This document shows, in pieces, positions 1-8,459 of a stretch of 64,000 nucleotides of DNA; the first letter of the stretch is position 1, and each line of letters starts with the position of its first letter. Source of the stretch: Alphaproteobacteria bacterium (GTDB taxonomy: Bacteria > Myxococcota_A > UBA796 > GCA-2862545); NCBI GenBank assembly GCA_020632915.1, contig JACKEP010000010.1, positions 1-64,000 of the forward strand. Direction: 5' to 3'. The notes below the pieces were generated by a model. It was not told the origin of the DNA. It was given only the letters and a program-made list of their open reading frames with translations, and searched no databases. The position numbers were made by a program, and so were the translations under genes.

Positions 1-461
1 ACGAGGCGGCCGCCGGTGGGCAGGTCCTTGTGGTTCAGCCCGATCTCCACCTGGGTCTTCGTGGCCGGGCCGACCATCGCGAACTGCTTGCGGCGCCGCA
101 GGCTCACGTAGGCCTTCTTCGGCGCCACCTCGTAGGGCCCGAACCCGTCCACCAGCGCCATCACGGCGTCGTGGATCGGCCTGAGGGCGGCCTTGGGGCC
201 TGCGTAGATCGCCGCGAGGGCGTCGTCGGCCGACGGCGGCGCGTCGAGGGTCGTGTCGGTGCTGCTGTTCAGCACGTGGTGGGCCAGCAGGTTCGCGTCG
301 CCGTGGCCCATGCCGAGCGTCTGCTTGAAGTGGTCGCGGAGCTGGCCGTGACGCGTGAGCCCGCTGGCCCGCCCGAGCGCCACGAGGTCTTCGAGGGTCT
401 TGCCCGCGCGGGCCTGGAGGTTGGCGAGCTGCTGGTTCGCAGCGGCGTGCAGGTCGGTCAT
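1..461 (-). CDS. DUF4287/DUF5655 domain protein (3' end cut by window edge)
   Basis: The first 153 codons are present; the C-terminus lies beyond position 1. Residues 1-60 match the DUF4287 pattern (KTLEDLVALGRASGLTRHG, then GHGDANLLAHH). From about residue 80 a DUF5655-like segment follows (YAGPKAALRPI, then VAPKKAYVSLRRRKQFA). Both domains commonly occur together in small cytosolic bacterial proteins of unknown function, sometimes annotated as DNA-binding or transport proteins on weak grounds. The ATG at 461 is the natural start because the domain begins at once. It is divergent from the nitrogenase-like operon, with 140 bases between the two starts. The family call is firm; no function can be given. 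Confidence 0.85.
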   Translation of the reverse strand, partial: MTDLHAAANQQLANLQARAGKTLEDLVALGRASGLTRHGQLRDHFKQTLGMGHGDANLLAHHVLNSSTDTTLDAPPSADDALAAIYAGPKAALRPIHDAVMALVDGFGPYEVAPKKAYVSLRRRKQFAMVGPATKTQVEIGLNHKDLPTGGRL

Positions 462-589
462 CGGAGCACCTCGACGGGGGACGGAGGGGTGGCGTCCCAC
501 CTTGCCACAGGTCGCCTGCGGACGGTCGGAGCCTCCCCGGAGGCCGCGTTGACACGACCCGCCGTGCACGCCATGATGACCCTTCCCCC

Positions 590-595
590 AAGGAG
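590..595 (+). promoter_or_regulatory. Ribosome binding site of the nitrogenase-like operon
   Basis: AAGGAG lies six bases before the ATG at 602 and fixes that start. It is one of the strongest Shine-Dalgarno matches in the window. The divergent 140-base gap (462-601) must hold the promoters of both flanking genes, but no clear -35/-10 pair can be read in this GC-rich sequence. Confidence 0.7.
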
Positions 596-601
596 CCCTC
601 G

Positions 602-1972
602 ATGCCGATCACGGACGTCGCACGGCGCGAGGCCTACGCCAAGGCCCGCCCCGCCGACGAGGCCTTCTGGCAGGAGCAGGAACGCACGATCCAGGGCGCC
701 CTGGGTCAGCCCTGCTGCACGCTGTCGGGCATCTCGTCGGGGATGATGAAGATGACCGGCCGGTTCGCGGTGGTCATCCACGGCGAGCGCGAGTGCGCCT
801 CGTGCTTCCGCCACGCCGGCCCCGGCAACGTCCACTTCTTCAACACCGGCCTCACCGAGCGCGAGTTCGTCACCGGCGAGACGGCGCCCCGCCTGCGCCG
901 CTGCCTCGAGCTCGTCGCGCAGCAGATCGAGCCCGACTTCGTGCTGGTGCTGGGCGCCTGCCCGGTCGAGGTCATCGGCGACCGCTTCGAGACCGTCGTG
1001 AACGAGGTCGCCGCCCGCTACCCGCGCACCGCCTTCCGCGCGCTGCACACCAGCGGCCTCAAGGTGGGCACCCAGACCGCGATGCTCGACTGGATGTTCG
1101 AGACGCTGGTCGGCCTGCCGCCGGTGCCGCTCGACGAGGAGATCGCTCGCTGGGACGTCGGCGAGCCGCCCCTGTCGGCCGCACCCGACGTGTCGTTCAA
1201 CCTGCTCGGCGTGCCCCTGCCGCTGCGCCGTGAGCCGCTGCCGGTCGAGCCGGGCCCCATCCTGCACACCGCCGGCCTCAACCTCGTCGGCTCGTTCCCC
1301 GACGCGGCGTCGATGTCGGCGTGGCGGGTGATCCAGCACGCCGCCGCCACGTTCGTCGCCGACCGCAGCCTCTACCCCAAGTTCGTCAAGGCGCTGGAGG
1401 CGGCCGGCCAGAAGGTGGTCGAGGTGCCGCTGCCCATCGGCCTGGGCAACACGCTGCAGCTGTACGACGTCATCGGGCGCACGCTGGGCCAGGAGGCCGC
1501 GATCCAGGACGCCATCGCCCCGCTGCGGGCGCAGGCCGAGGCGTCGATCGAAGCGTTCAAACAGCGCTTCGGGAAGATGAAGGTCGCCTACGGCGTCCGC
1601 ATGGTCAACAACTACCAGACCGACCTGCTCGCCTACCAGGGCCTCGGCGACTACCACGCGCTCGTCGAGCTCGGCTTCGACGTCACGCTGCTCGTGCAGG
1701 GCCCGCCCGACAAGCGCGCCAAGTTCGTCAAGATGTTCGAGCGCCGCAACATCGACCTGCCGTTCGAGATGTTCCTCGAGCCGTGGGTCCTGGCCGACAT
1801 CCTGCGCGACGGCGCCTTCGATCTCGCGTGCGTCGCCGACCACGTGCGCAACGAGGCGGGCAAGGCCGGCGTGGCGATGATCAAGAGCCGGTCGCTGCAC
1901 CCCTGGCTGCAGGGCGTGACCACCACCACCGAGGAGCTGTCCCACCTCCTCGTCCACTCCGGCCGGGGCTGA
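602..1972 (+). CDS. Nitrogenase-component-1-like oxidoreductase, alpha (D/N-type) subunit
   Basis: 456 residues, cytosolic. The protein has the layout of the nitrogenase component 1 superfamily (NifD/NifE, BchN, BchY, CfbD, MarD). Cys39 in QPCCTLSG, Cys65 in GERECASC and Cys120 in GACPVEVIGDR fall where the three P-cluster or [4Fe-4S] ligands of an alpha subunit lie; extra cysteines sit at 38 and 68. The segment LTEREFVTGE (about 84-93) resembles the nitrogenase family motif that precedes the third ligand. The stop is one base from the next start, so the two subunits are co-translated. Length is near NifD/BchN. I cannot assign it to a characterised clade: the flanking genes include no nif, bch, cfb or mar gene and no NifH/BchL-type ATPase. 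The superfamily call is firm; substrate and cofactor are unknown. Confidence 0.8.
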   Translation: MPITDVARREAYAKARPADEAFWQEQERTIQGALGQPCCTLSGISSGMMKMTGRFAVVIHGERECASCFRHAGPGNVHFFNTGLTEREFVTGETAPRLRRCLELVAQQIEPDFVLVLGACPVEVIGDRFETVVNEVAARYPRTAFRALHTSGLKVGTQTAMLDWMFETLVGLPPVPLDEEIARWDVGEPPLSAAPDVSFNLLGVPLPLRREPLPVEPGPILHTAGLNLVGSFPDAASMSAWRVIQHAAATFVADRSLYPKFVKALEAAGQKVVEVPLPIGLGNTLQLYDVIGRTLGQEAAIQDAIAPLRAQAEASIEAFKQRFGKMKVAYGVRMVNNYQTDLLAYQGLGDYHALVELGFDVTLLVQGPPDKRAKFVKMFERRNIDLPFEMFLEPWVLADILRDGAFDLACVADHVRNEAGKAGVAMIKSRSLHPWLQGVTTTTEELSHLLVHSGRG

Positions 1973-1973
1973 C

Positions 1974-3341
1974 GTGCAGGACGCCGACGAACTCGATCTC
2001 GAGGCCTTCGCGCTCAAGGGCATGAACTTCGCGCGCATGACGGGCGCGGGCGTGGCCTCCCACGCCGTGTCCGACAGCTTCCTGCTCATGCACACCGGCG
2101 TGGGCTGCAAGTACAAGACGTCCGCGCAGGGGGCGATCCACGACCTCGTGGAGCACCCCAACACCCGCGAGGCATGGACGCAGGTCTCCGAGGCCCACCT
2201 GATCGCCGGCTGTGCCGAGCGCATCGGGCCGTTCGCCCGCGCGTGGTGGGAGCGCCGCCACTCCAAGCTCATGGTGATCACCAGCGCCTACTTCATCGAG
2301 CTCACCGGCGACGACATCAAGTCCGAGCTCGGCAAGGTCGAGGACACCCTCCCCGACTGCCACATCGTCTACGTCAACACCGCCGCGCCCAACCGCGGCT
2401 TCTACGACGGCTACGCGGCGGTGCAGCTCGAGGTGTGCAAGCGGATGGACTGGTCGGTGGCACCGTCACCGCGCAAGGCCGCCGTCTCCGGCTTCTTCTT
2501 CCACCGCTACGAGAACGACGTGAAGGCCGACGTCAGCCAGGTCAAGGGCCTGCTCAAGGCGGCCGGGCTGGAGGTCGGCCCCATCCTGTTCTCGGGCGCG
2601 CCCTACGACGACCTGCGCACGGCCCCCGAGGCTCGCGTGCAGGTGCTGATGCCCTACGCGCGCCCCCACGAGGACGCCATCGCCGACGTGGTCGGCCAGG
2701 GTCGCCGGGTGGTGCGCCTCGACCTGCCGATGGGCTTTGCCGGCACGCGCCGCTTCGCCACCACCCTCGCCGACGCGGCCGGCACGTACTCCCCGCGCCT
2801 CGACGCCTGGCTCGACGCCCAGGAGAACGCGGTCAAGGCCTCGCTCGCGCCCTACCGGGAGCGCCTGCGCAAGGCCAGCCTGTGCGTGTTCGCCGACACG
2901 CCGCTGGCGGCCGGCATCGTCACCATCTTCAAGGAGCTCGGCGTCGCGGTGCCGCTCGTGGGCCTGCGCGACCAGGACGGCTCGCTGGGCGGCAAGCGCG
3001 CGTTCCTCGACACGCTGCGCGCCAACGGCGTCGGCGAGATCGACGAGATCGAGGTCCTGGAAGACCCCAGCCTGCGCCTGGGCACCACCCGCATCCGCGA
3101 GATGTTCCAGGCCGGCCAGATCATGGGCATGGTGGGCTCCACCCACGAGCGCCGCGCGATCGACGTCGACCCGGCGTTCGACCCCCGGTTCTCGCCCTAC
3201 TTCGCCAAGTTCGAGGCCGGCTATCCGGCGGACGGCTACCACGCCGTGCTGCTTCAGCCGTCGTTCGGGGCGATGGGCGTGGCCACGTGGGCGCAGCGCA
3301 TCCTCGACCGCTTCTGGGAGCAGCGCTCGGAACCGGCGTGA
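1974..3341 (+). CDS. Nitrogenase-component-1-like oxidoreductase, beta (K/B-type) subunit
   Basis: 455 residues. It starts at GTG 1974, one base after the upstream stop; a later in-frame ATG near 2023 would remove only about 16 residues. The N-terminal third follows the beta-subunit pattern: MHTGVGCKYK with Cys45, Cys80 in LIAGCAERIG, then ITSAYFIELTGDDI at about 102-115. In NifK-type subunits the last motif reads with a Cys three residues before the conserved Glu; here that place is Tyr106. The subunit therefore seems to offer only two of the three usual cluster ligands. The remainder carries the repeated Rossmann-like pattern expected for the fold. It presumably forms a heterotetramer with the alpha subunit. 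The function is not known. Confidence 0.75.
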   Translation: MQDADELDLEAFALKGMNFARMTGAGVASHAVSDSFLLMHTGVGCKYKTSAQGAIHDLVEHPNTREAWTQVSEAHLIAGCAERIGPFARAWWERRHSKLMVITSAYFIELTGDDIKSELGKVEDTLPDCHIVYVNTAAPNRGFYDGYAAVQLEVCKRMDWSVAPSPRKAAVSGFFFHRYENDVKADVSQVKGLLKAAGLEVGPILFSGAPYDDLRTAPEARVQVLMPYARPHEDAIADVVGQGRRVVRLDLPMGFAGTRRFATTLADAAGTYSPRLDAWLDAQENAVKASLAPYRERLRKASLCVFADTPLAAGIVTIFKELGVAVPLVGLRDQDGSLGGKRAFLDTLRANGVGEIDEIEVLEDPSLRLGTTRIREMFQAGQIMGMVGSTHERRAIDVDPAFDPRFSPYFAKFEAGYPADGYHAVLLQPSFGAMGVATWAQRILDRFWEQRSEPA

Positions 3342-3357
3342 GCCGACGGGGCCCCTG

Positions 3358-5490
3358 ATGCCGGTCCACCACCGCACCTGCACGCTCTGCGACGCCCTGT
3401 GCCGGCTGCGCATCGACCACGACGACGACGGCACGATCCGCCGCGTCGCGGGCGCGCCCGACGACCCGTGGAGCCAGGGACACATCTGCCCCAAGGGCGT
3501 GGCGATCCAGGACCTGCACACCGATCCGGACCGCCTGCGCACGCCGCTGCTGCGCACGCCGGACGGCTTCGTGCCGATCGGGTGGGACGAGGCGCTGGCG
3601 CGCGCCGCCGAGGGCCTCGCCGCGGTCCGCCGGGCACATGGCCGCGACGCCGTCGGGGTCTACATCGGCAACCCCAACGCCCACCACGCCGGCAACCTGC
3701 TGGGCGTCGTGCTGCTGCTGCAGGTGCTCGGCACGCGCGCGCGGTTCTCGGCCCAGTCGGTCGACAACCTCCCCCACCTCTACGCCGCGCTCCACGTGTT
3801 CGGGCACCAGCTCCTGTTCGGCGTCCCCGACGTCGACCGCACCGACCACGTGCTCATCCTCGGCGCCAACCCGTGGGCGTCGAACGGCGGCGGCCTGTCG
3901 TCGGGCGACGTGCGCAAGCGGCTCACGGGCGTGCAGGCGCGCGGCGGCCGCCTGGTGGTGGTCGACCCGCGCCGCACCGAGACGGCGGCCATCGCCGACC
4001 GTCACCACTTCCTCCGCCCGGGCACCGACGCCCTGCTGATGCTGGCGATGCTGCACGTGCTGGTGGCCGAGGACCGGATCGACGACGGCCCGTGGCGGGC
4101 GTGGTGCACCGGCGTCGACGAGGTCTGCGCGCTGGCCCGGCGCTTCCCGCCCGAGCGTGTGGCCGACGCCACGGGCCTGTCCGCCGACACGATCCGCACG
4201 CTGGCGCGCGAGCTGTCCGACGCCCCACGGGCCACCATCTACGCCCGCATCGGCGTGTGCACGCAGCGGTTCGGCGGGCTGTCGGCGTGGCTGGTCCACG
4301 TGCTGCACGCGGTGACGGGCAACCTCGACCGTGAGGGCGGCCTGATGTTCCCCCGCCCCGCCATCGACACCATCGCGTTGACGCGGTGGCTCGGCGCGCG
4401 CGGCCACGTCACGCCCGGGGCCTCGCGGGTGTCCGACCTGCCGGGCTTCGCCGACGAGCTGCCGCTGGCCACGCTGGCCGACGAGATCACCACGCCGGGC
4501 GCGGGTCAGGTCCGCGGACTGATCACCCTGGCGGGGAACCCGGCGCTGTCCGCCCCCGACGGGCCGCGCCTGCAGGCCGCGCTGGACACGCTCGACTTCC
4601 ACGTCGCCGTCGACCTCTACCTCAACGAGACCGCCGCGCGCGCCCACCTCGTGCTGCCGGCGGCCTCGCCGCTGCAGCGTCCCCACTACCCGCTCGGCCT
4701 GGCGTCGATCGCGGTGCGCACGGTGGCGAGCTGGTCGGAGCCGATGCTGCCGCTCGACGGCGGGCGCGACGACTTCGACATCCTCGCCGACCTCGCCGCC
4801 GGTCTCGCCGCGGCGGAGCGACGCCACGGGTGGCGCCTGCTCGTCGACGGCGTGCACCGCGTGGGCATCCGTCGCGTGGTCGACCTCCTGCTGCGCGCCG
4901 GCCCCCACGGGCGGTGGCGGGGGGGTGGCCTCGACCTCGCCACGCTCGCAGCGTCCGCTCACACCGTCGACCTCGGTCCGCCGGAGCCGTCGTTCCCGGC
5001 GCGCCTGGCCACGCCCGACCGACGCGCCCACCTGGCCCCGGCGCCGCTGGTGGCCGACGTCGCTCGCCTGGAGGCCGCCCTCGACGCCGGGGAGCTCGCG
5101 CCGCCACTCGTGCTCATCGGCCGCCGCGACCTGCGGTCGAACAACTCCTGGATGCACAACAGCCCGCGTCTGCTCAAGGGGCGCGACCGCTGCACGCTGC
5201 TGGTGCACCCCGACGACGCCGCGCGGTACGGGGTCGTCGACGGCCAGGAGGCCGAGCTCGCGTCACGCGCGGGGCGCCTGCGCGTGCCCGTGGAGGTCAG
5301 CGACACCGTGCGGCCCGGCGTGGTCAGCCTGCCCCACGGCTGGGGTCACGATCACGACGGCGTGCGGCTATCGGTGGCCGCCACGCGCCCCGGCGTCAGC
5401 GCCAACGACGTCACCGACCACACCTTCGTCGACGCGCTGACCGGCACGGCGGCGCTCAGTGGTCTGCCGGTGACGCTGGCGCCGGTGTGA
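3358..5490 (+). CDS. Molybdopterin (bis-MGD) oxidoreductase, FdhF/BisC-like
   Basis: 710 residues, no signal peptide, so probably cytosolic. The N-terminus carries a [4Fe-4S] site: Cys8, Cys11, Cys15 and Cys44 (CTLCDALC, then GHICPKG). The molybdopterin body follows, with a SAQSVDNLPH segment (131-140) in the region that normally supplies the metal ligand; Ser134 is the best candidate and no Cys or selenocysteine is seen there. LILGANPWASN (167-177) and VVDPRRTETA are cofactor-binding motifs. The C-terminal MGD-binding domain (RRDLRSNNSWMHN, then LPHGWGHDH) is complete. It starts 16 bases after the beta subunit and probably belongs to the same transcript. Its last 35 bases overlap the convergent desaturase gene. 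The substrate is unknown; the linkage to a nitrogenase-like pair is the notable feature. Confidence 0.82.
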   Translation: MPVHHRTCTLCDALCRLRIDHDDDGTIRRVAGAPDDPWSQGHICPKGVAIQDLHTDPDRLRTPLLRTPDGFVPIGWDEALARAAEGLAAVRRAHGRDAVGVYIGNPNAHHAGNLLGVVLLLQVLGTRARFSAQSVDNLPHLYAALHVFGHQLLFGVPDVDRTDHVLILGANPWASNGGGLSSGDVRKRLTGVQARGGRLVVVDPRRTETAAIADRHHFLRPGTDALLMLAMLHVLVAEDRIDDGPWRAWCTGVDEVCALARRFPPERVADATGLSADTIRTLARELSDAPRATIYARIGVCTQRFGGLSAWLVHVLHAVTGNLDREGGLMFPRPAIDTIALTRWLGARGHVTPGASRVSDLPGFADELPLATLADEITTPGAGQVRGLITLAGNPALSAPDGPRLQAALDTLDFHVAVDLYLNETAARAHLVLPAASPLQRPHYPLGLASIAVRTVASWSEPMLPLDGGRDDFDILADLAAGLAAAERRHGWRLLVDGVHRVGIRRVVDLLLRAGPHGRWRGGGLDLATLAASAHTVDLGPPEPSFPARLATPDRRAHLAPAPLVADVARLEAALDAGELAPPLVLIGRRDLRSNNSWMHNSPRLLKGRDRCTLLVHPDDAARYGVVDGQEAELASRAGRLRVPVEVSDTVRPGVVSLPHGWGHDHDGVRLSVAATRPGVSANDVTDHTFVDALTGTAALSGLPVTLAPV

Positions 5491-6364
5491 TCGCCTCGTC
5501 GCCCGCGCGGGTGGCCGTCCCCATCGGCGCCCGCCAGCCCACGGGCATGCCCTGCGCCACCATCCAGGCTTCGGTGGCCTCGTAGACGGCCCGGTAGCGG
5601 TACCAGGGCACCCGCGGCCACGCGTGGTGCACCGCGTGGAGGTTCTGCCCGAGCAGCGGGACGTCCAGCCACCGCTGCGGCAGCGCGCGGGTGTCGACGA
5701 AGCGCCCGCGCGCGCTGTGCGGGCGGTGCGGCAGCCAGTCGAACGCGAGCGCGAGCGCCGTGGTGGCGACCCACGCCGGCACCCCGATCGCCCACACCAG
5801 CGTGTCCGCGTGCCCCGTCAGGGCCAGCGCACCCCACCCCACCGTGAGCACCGACAGGCCGAGCACCGCAGCGGGCAGCTCGGCGCGGGCCTTCGGCACG
5901 GCCCACACGATGTGCGTCCAGTAGGTCCACTCGTACTGCACCAGCGTCAGCACGGCGGCGACCGCCACGCGCGGCCCGTCGCCGGCGACGTGGATGTCCG
6001 GATCCTCGTCGGGATCGTTGGTGTGGGCGTGGTGCTGCAGGTGCAGCGCACGGAACGCGGGGAACGGCGACAGCAACACCGCCGCGGTGACCCAGCCCAC
6101 CACGGTGTCCACCCACGCCCGGCCCTTGCCGCCGACGTTGCCGTGGGTGGCTTCGTGCAGCGGGGTGAACGCCACGTACACCAGCAGGGCGTTGACCGGC
6201 ACCACGACCGCCGTGGGCACGACGCCCAGGACATGACCGACCACGAGCGCCGCCCATCCCCCACAGGACACCGTCGCCAGCGCGATCGTCGGCCACGCGA
6301 GCTGGCCGGTGTGGGCCCGCCAGACGGTGCTCGGTGAGGCGGCGACGGCGGGTGCGGGGGGCAT
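5456..6364 (-). CDS. Membrane fatty-acid desaturase / hydroxylase
   Basis: 302 residues from the ATG at 6364. Three histidine boxes of the membrane di-iron family are visible: His70-His74 (HEATH), His108/111/112 (HLQHH) and His243/246/247 (HAVHH). Hydrophobic segments at about 25-65, 85-102, 165-183 and 187-210 separate them. The protein inserts an O2-dependent double bond or hydroxyl into a lipid or carotenoid-like substrate; the short form also resembles beta-carotene ketolases and hydroxylases, so the substrate is open. It is convergent with the molybdopterin gene (35-base overlap) and lies 25 bases downstream of the patatin gene on the same strand, so the two may be co-transcribed. The family call is confident. 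Confidence 0.85.
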   Translation of the reverse strand: MPPAPAVAASPSTVWRAHTGQLAWPTIALATVSCGGWAALVVGHVLGVVPTAVVVPVNALLVYVAFTPLHEATHGNVGGKGRAWVDTVVGWVTAAVLLSPFPAFRALHLQHHAHTNDPDEDPDIHVAGDGPRVAVAAVLTLVQYEWTYWTHIVWAVPKARAELPAAVLGLSVLTVGWGALALTGHADTLVWAIGVPAWVATTALALAFDWLPHRPHSARGRFVDTRALPQRWLDVPLLGQNLHAVHHAWPRVPWYRYRAVYEATEAWMVAQGMPVGWRAPMGTATRAGDEAITPAPASPADH

Positions 6365-6389
6365 GGGCCCGACGTACCACGCCGCCGGA

Positions 6390-8318
6390 CTAGGCGACGC
6401 GCATCGTCGCCCACGCGTGCTCCAGCCGCACCAGCCACGCGCGCATCGCCGGCCGACGCACCACACCCAGCAGGTGCACCCGCTTGAGCAGGGCCAGCGC
6501 CGCGGTCGCACGCCCGGCGGTCACCAGCGCCGGCACCTCGGCGTCGGGATCGGCCAGCCGCAGCACGGTGGGCACCGCGCGGGCGACGACGCCGGCCTGC
6601 TGCAGCGCCTCGGTGGACGGGTAGCGCCAGCGCACCATGTCGTTCTCGGTGCGCTTCGTGTCCGGCGCCACGTCGCCCGGACCGACGCCGCGCTCGGGCA
6701 GCCGGTCGATGCTGGCCATGCCGCGCACGACGCGCTCGGGGATCGGCGTGCCGTAGATCGTGTCGTAGGCCAGGCGCCGCACGCGCCGCATGAACACCAC
6801 CGCCAGCAGCAACACAGCCACGCGACCCCGCACGACCACGGCGGGCACGAGGTTGTGGGGGAGCGCGAGCCGCCACCCGGTCACCCCGGGCGGCATCAGA
6901 CGCCCGGGCAGGGCCACCACCGCGATCTGCACCGCGAGCCAGGCCGCCGCGGCGAGCAGCCCGACCGCGACGAACGGTGCCCATCCCCACAGCGCGATGG
7001 CGCCCACGATGCCGGCGCCGACGAGCAACGACAGCAGCCAGCCGAGGCCCGCCGGCAGCGACGGCCCCCACGTGAACGCGGCCTGGCTGGGGTCGGTCTG
7101 GTCCGCGTCGACCACGAGCACCACGTCGGTGCTGTCGTCGTAGCGCTCCCAGGCGTCCTTCATGCCGGCGATGCCCTGGTTGTCGTACACCCCGCCGTCG
7201 ACGAGGCACGTCCCCGACGGATCGGGCCACCCGTTCTCGGCGGCCGCGGCGCAGGCGGCGACGAGGTCGGCGCGCGTGGTCGCGTCGAGCACGAGGTCGC
7301 CCGGGAAGCGCACCGGCGCGAAGCCCACCGGAAACGCCGCCGAGCAGGCGACCGCGTCGGCCAGCCGCACCCGCCGCATCAGCTCCCGTCCCGGACGCAG
7401 GCCATCGGCGCCAGGCAACGCGCCGTGCTTGCCGCCCGACGGGGTGCCCGCCACGTACACGAACGACCCGGCGCGGGTGAGCTCGGTCGTCTGGAACACC
7501 ACCTCCGGGTCCTCAGGCGACGTGCTGACGTCGGCCAGCGCGAGGCTCCCGGTGGGACCGCGCAGCACCCCCGTGTCGAGCACGTCGGCCACCTGCTGGA
7601 TCAGCGCGATCCGCGACGACCGGCCCGCCGGGCCCTGGCCCGCGAGGAAGGCGCGGAAGCGCTGGAGGTGCTCGGCGAAGCCCTCCCCCCGCGCCCGCGA
7701 CGCGATCCACGCCCCCGACGCGATGGAGCCGCCCGACACCGACGTCACCGAGCGCACCCGGCCGAGCACGCCCGTGTCCTCCAGCAGCGACAGGGCCCCG
7801 ACGGCGAACCCCGAGGCGCGCAGGCCGCCGCCGGACAGACCCAGCAGGATGTGACGCAGGCCGTCGGCACCAGGCACGGACGCGGGGTCGAGCCGCCACC
7901 GCGAGCCCGACGCGTCGCGCCGCGCCTCCACCATCCCGAGCCGTCGCAGCGATTTGGCCCACCGCGCGTCGTCGCCGACCACGTCGCACACCACGGGCAC
8001 CGACCACGCGGTGGCGTCGAGGCAGGCCTCCGTCGCCGAGCGCAGCGCCTCCTGGCGGCCGGTCGCCCGCCCGGTCCAGTCGGCGCCCACGTAGGGCCCC
8101 CACCAGCAGCCGCCGGCGTCATCGCGCAGCAGCCACACGGCACCCACCGCGTCGCCCGGCTGCGGATCCGGTCCGGGCGTGGCGATCGCATGCACCCGCC
8201 AGGCCACCGGCACGCCCGCCGCCCCGTCGGGCGTCGGCCCGGCCGCCGCGTCGTCCCGCAGCAGCACGTACCGCAGGGTCGTGATGCGCTCCGCCAGGTC
8301 ACCCACCGCGTCGGCCAT
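6390..8318 (-). CDS. Patatin-like phospholipase with N-terminal extra domain and internal membrane segments
   Basis: 642 residues from the ATG at 8318, with GGGAGG just before it. Residues 150-420 are a patatin domain: oxyanion loop GGG (163-165) with Arg167, nucleophile Ser195 in TSVSGGS, and the catalytic Asp374 in DGGVYDN. These form a Ser-Asp dyad that hydrolyses acyl esters of lipids. Residues 1-145 are a separate domain ending in a pattern like the tail of GNAT acetyltransferases (AKSLRRLGMVEARRD); that reading is weak. After the patatin core come two to four hydrophobic segments (about 430-480 and 510-535) and a soluble tail. It may form an operon with the downstream desaturase. The patatin call is firm; its location at the inner membrane is inferred. 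Confidence 0.85.
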   Translation of the reverse strand: MADAVGDLAERITTLRYVLLRDDAAAGPTPDGAAGVPVAWRVHAIATPGPDPQPGDAVGAVWLLRDDAGGCWWGPYVGADWTGRATGRQEALRSATEACLDATAWSVPVVCDVVGDDARWAKSLRRLGMVEARRDASGSRWRLDPASVPGADGLRHILLGLSGGGLRASGFAVGALSLLEDTGVLGRVRSVTSVSGGSIASGAWIASRARGEGFAEHLQRFRAFLAGQGPAGRSSRIALIQQVADVLDTGVLRGPTGSLALADVSTSPEDPEVVFQTTELTRAGSFVYVAGTPSGGKHGALPGADGLRPGRELMRRVRLADAVACSAAFPVGFAPVRFPGDLVLDATTRADLVAACAAAAENGWPDPSGTCLVDGGVYDNQGIAGMKDAWERYDDSTDVVLVVDADQTDPSQAAFTWGPSLPAGLGWLLSLLVGAGIVGAIALWGWAPFVAVGLLAAAAWLAVQIAVVALPGRLMPPGVTGWRLALPHNLVPAVVVRGRVAVLLLAVVFMRRVRRLAYDTIYGTPIPERVVRGMASIDRLPERGVGPGDVAPDTKRTENDMVRWRYPSTEALQQAGVVARAVPTVLRLADPDAEVPALVTAGRATAALALLKRVHLLGVVRRPAMRAWLVRLEHAWATMRVA

Positions 8319-8459
8319 GTCCGCCTCCCGTCGCAGGGACGGTACCGACAGCGGCCGATGTCGGCAACGACCGTCCTGCGCGCCGTACCGCTGACGCATG
8401 ACGACAGGACACCGGGCACGAGGGTGCTACCGTTTCCTCGTCCCGATCCCCGGAAACCG

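Noticed and set aside
602..3341. Assignment to chlorophyll or bacteriochlorophyll biosynthesis (bchN/bchB or bchY/bchZ)
   Set aside because: The motifs fit the superfamily but not a specific bch clade, and no other photosynthesis gene is present in the window.
2737..5490. A 917-residue frame fused to the molybdopterin gene upstream
   Set aside because: Its first 200 residues are an Arg/Pro-rich shadow of the beta-subunit gene. The real start is the ATG at 3358, where the Fe-S motif begins at once.
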